Assembly (NCBI GenBank): GCA_030431525.1 | Contig: JAUIJC010000018.1 | Coordinates: 1 to 64,000, forward strand | DNA length: 64,000 nucleotides | Reading direction: 5' to 3' | DNA from: Bacteroidia bacterium | GTDB lineage: Bacteria; Bacteroidota; Bacteroidia; Cytophagales; JAAEPT01 | Made by a program: the position numbers and the translations under genes | Part shown: positions 62,924-64,000 of the stretch, piece after piece | Layout: the number at the start of each line of letters is the position of its first letter | Numbering within the stretch: position 1 is the stretch's first letter | Notes under the pieces: model-generated | Told to the model about the DNA's origin: nothing | Database searches by the model: none | Seen by the model: only the letters and a program-made list of their open reading frames with translations

Positions 62924-64000
62924 CAATCACACACGGAAATATCCAACGGCTCCCAATCCTCCGAGCCCACATAGGAATAATGCCACCACTCGGTTTCCAA
63001 GGCCTTGAAACCAGCTTCTTCCATGGCTGTGCGCAACAGTTTCCGATTCGCCTTTACCTCATCCGAAAGATTCGCATAAGAATGATGCGCCTCCTCGCCA
63101 AAATGGTCGAATGGCGTTCCCATGTATAACTCAACGCCTGTTCTTGCATTCACTAAAGTTATGTCCACAGCACCTCCACGATTATGGGAAGAAGCTTTCC
63201 CTGCTGGATTGGCCACATAGCGTGGGTCCGAGTTGATTTTCCACATGGCACGTTGAACGCTGAGCGGGCGGTAGCAGTCAAAAAACTTAATGGCATAGCC
63301 TTTTTCCTTTAAAGCGTCCATTGCGATTTTAAGACCATCCTTCACCTCCATCCTCACCACGCAAGAGGCACACGGATAAACCGCCTCCCCCAAGAAATTA
63401 TCCTTTGTCGCATACTTTACATCAAGGTGAATTGGCGTAAAATACCCTAATCGTTCCAAGCCCCGACCCGACAATCCATAGACAATGCGTTTCAAAAATT
63501 GCTTACCCCGCAATTCATTTTTTGTGATGGTCAGCTCATCCTTGAAAATCTGTACCGCCTTATTTGAGCTTGTCCCTTTGTACAATTCTGACAGTTCATT
63601 CAGACGCACCAACTTCCCAAACACCTTTACAACAACCTCCTGCTCCGTTTCCTTCAGCACTGTCCAACTTCCATCAGCCACGACATTCATCCGCTCAGTC
63701 TTGCCCTCACCATAAGTCAATTCCTTGGCATAGTAAACAAAGGTGTTGTTCGGACGAAGTACAATAGATGTTTCCTCAAAATAATCGCCAATTTCATCCT
63801 GTGCCTTATTGACCAAAGGCTTGCCCAACAGCTTACCCAAAAGGCCATTTTCAAATTGCTTTCTATTTTTCGCTACCAACTCCTCGTCATGGACTGGCAA
63901 CTTAAACACGCCCTCATCATTGATAAACGACAACTCACTGATGACCAAATCTTGATACTTTTCCCCTTCAAAGACCTCTTCCACTTTGAAATCAAAAGAT
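62923..64000 (-). CDS. VanX-like D-Ala-D-Ala dipeptidase (M15), 5' end outside the window
   Basis: The frame is open to the right edge, so the N-terminus is missing. About 359 residues are visible. The C-terminal half is a VanX/DdpX-type zinc dipeptidase: FFDCYRPLSVQRAMWKI (Arg of the active site), SSHNRGGAVDITLV (zinc His and Asp in HxxGxAxD), FDHFGEEAHH, and the closing TEWWHYSYVG (catalytic Glu and zinc His). The N-terminal ~170 residues are strand-rich and of no family I recognise. It probably acts on D-Ala-D-Ala or peptidoglycan peptides in the periplasm. It is coupled to the GT-C-like gene. Confidence 0.88.
   Translation of the reverse strand, partial: SFDFKVEEVFEGEKYQDLVISELSFINDEGVFKLPVHDEELVAKNRKQFENGLLGKLLGKPLVNKAQDEIGDYFEETSIVLRPNNTFVYYAKELTYGEGKTERMNVVADGSWTVLKETEQEVVVKVFGKLVRLNELSELYKGTSSNKAVQIFKDELTITKNELRGKQFLKRIVYGLSGRGLERLGYFTPIHLDVKYATKDNFLGEAVYPCASCVVRMEVKDGLKIAMDALKEKGYAIKFFDCYRPLSVQRAMWKINSDPRYVANPAGKASSHNRGGAVDITLVNARTGVELYMGTPFDHFGEEAHHSYANLSDEVKANRKLLRTAMEEAGFKALETEWWHYSYVGSEDWEPLDISVCD

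Overview
The window looks like chromosomal DNA of a free-living Bacteroidota, probably of the Cytophagales side of the phylum, although rank below phylum is an inference. The signs are promoters of the form TTTG / TAnnTTTG, a secreted protein with a type IX secretion (T9SS) sorting tail, a DAHP synthase with a C-terminal chorismate mutase, a Rho factor with a long disordered insertion, a HAEPLYID-family protein, and hardly any Shine-Dalgarno sequences. No rRNA, CRISPR array, insertion sequence or prophage was found. There is one tRNA (Tyr, GUA).

Layout. 0-12.8 kb: stress and envelope genes (two-domain Usp, TraB/GumN-like protein, HAEPLYID pair), iron and metal transport (feoAB, ZIP), a methyltransferase, ApbE and an MBOAT acyltransferase. 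12.9-21.9 kb: a run of minus-strand housekeeping genes: dnaK behind a sigma-54-like promoter, two tandem TRL-like lipoproteins, two tandem FKBP lipoproteins, a YbiT-type ABC-F protein and lysS. 22.1-33.0 kb: a visibly AT-richer envelope-polymer island (phosphodiesterase-like lipoprotein, membrane acyltransferase, LtaS-like phosphoglycerol transferase, two GT2 enzymes and three large polytopic membrane proteins). 33.1-38.7 kb: proline dehydrogenase, then aroG-CM, aroB, a KilA-N protein and aroA in one run. 38.9-46 kb: LpxR-like, Crp-like and DinB-like genes in one direction, M42 peptidase, TerC, and a Wzz/O-antigen-ligase pair. 46-53 kb: rho and serS (divergent), a CLC antiporter of probable fluoride type, and a membrane DnaJ-TPR protein. 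53-57.6 kb: a partial trp cluster, trpC-trpF-trpB-[T9SS gene]-trpA. 57.8-64 kb: rhomboid, flavin oxidoreductase, DUF4197, aat, tRNA-Tyr, a GT-C-like membrane protein and a truncated VanX-like dipeptidase.

The most striking non-coding feature is the density of small structured repeats between genes. About ten loci hold inverted arrays of degenerate 7-bp units in four sequence classes. Further families of perfect palindromes and paired mini-hairpins are interspersed with them. Several of these repeats run into the 3' end of a gene and supply its stop codon (lysS, trpF, the flavin oxidoreductase, ZIP, a glycosyltransferase). The gaps within the trp cluster hold such structures or, between trpB and trpA, a secreted-protein gene bounded by perfect palindromes. 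This repeat system is the best candidate for something undescribed. No transposase that might move it lies in the window.

Start codons were moved downstream of the longest open frame wherever the extra residues were translated repeat or leader sequence, or where a signal peptide or family N-terminus begins at an internal ATG.
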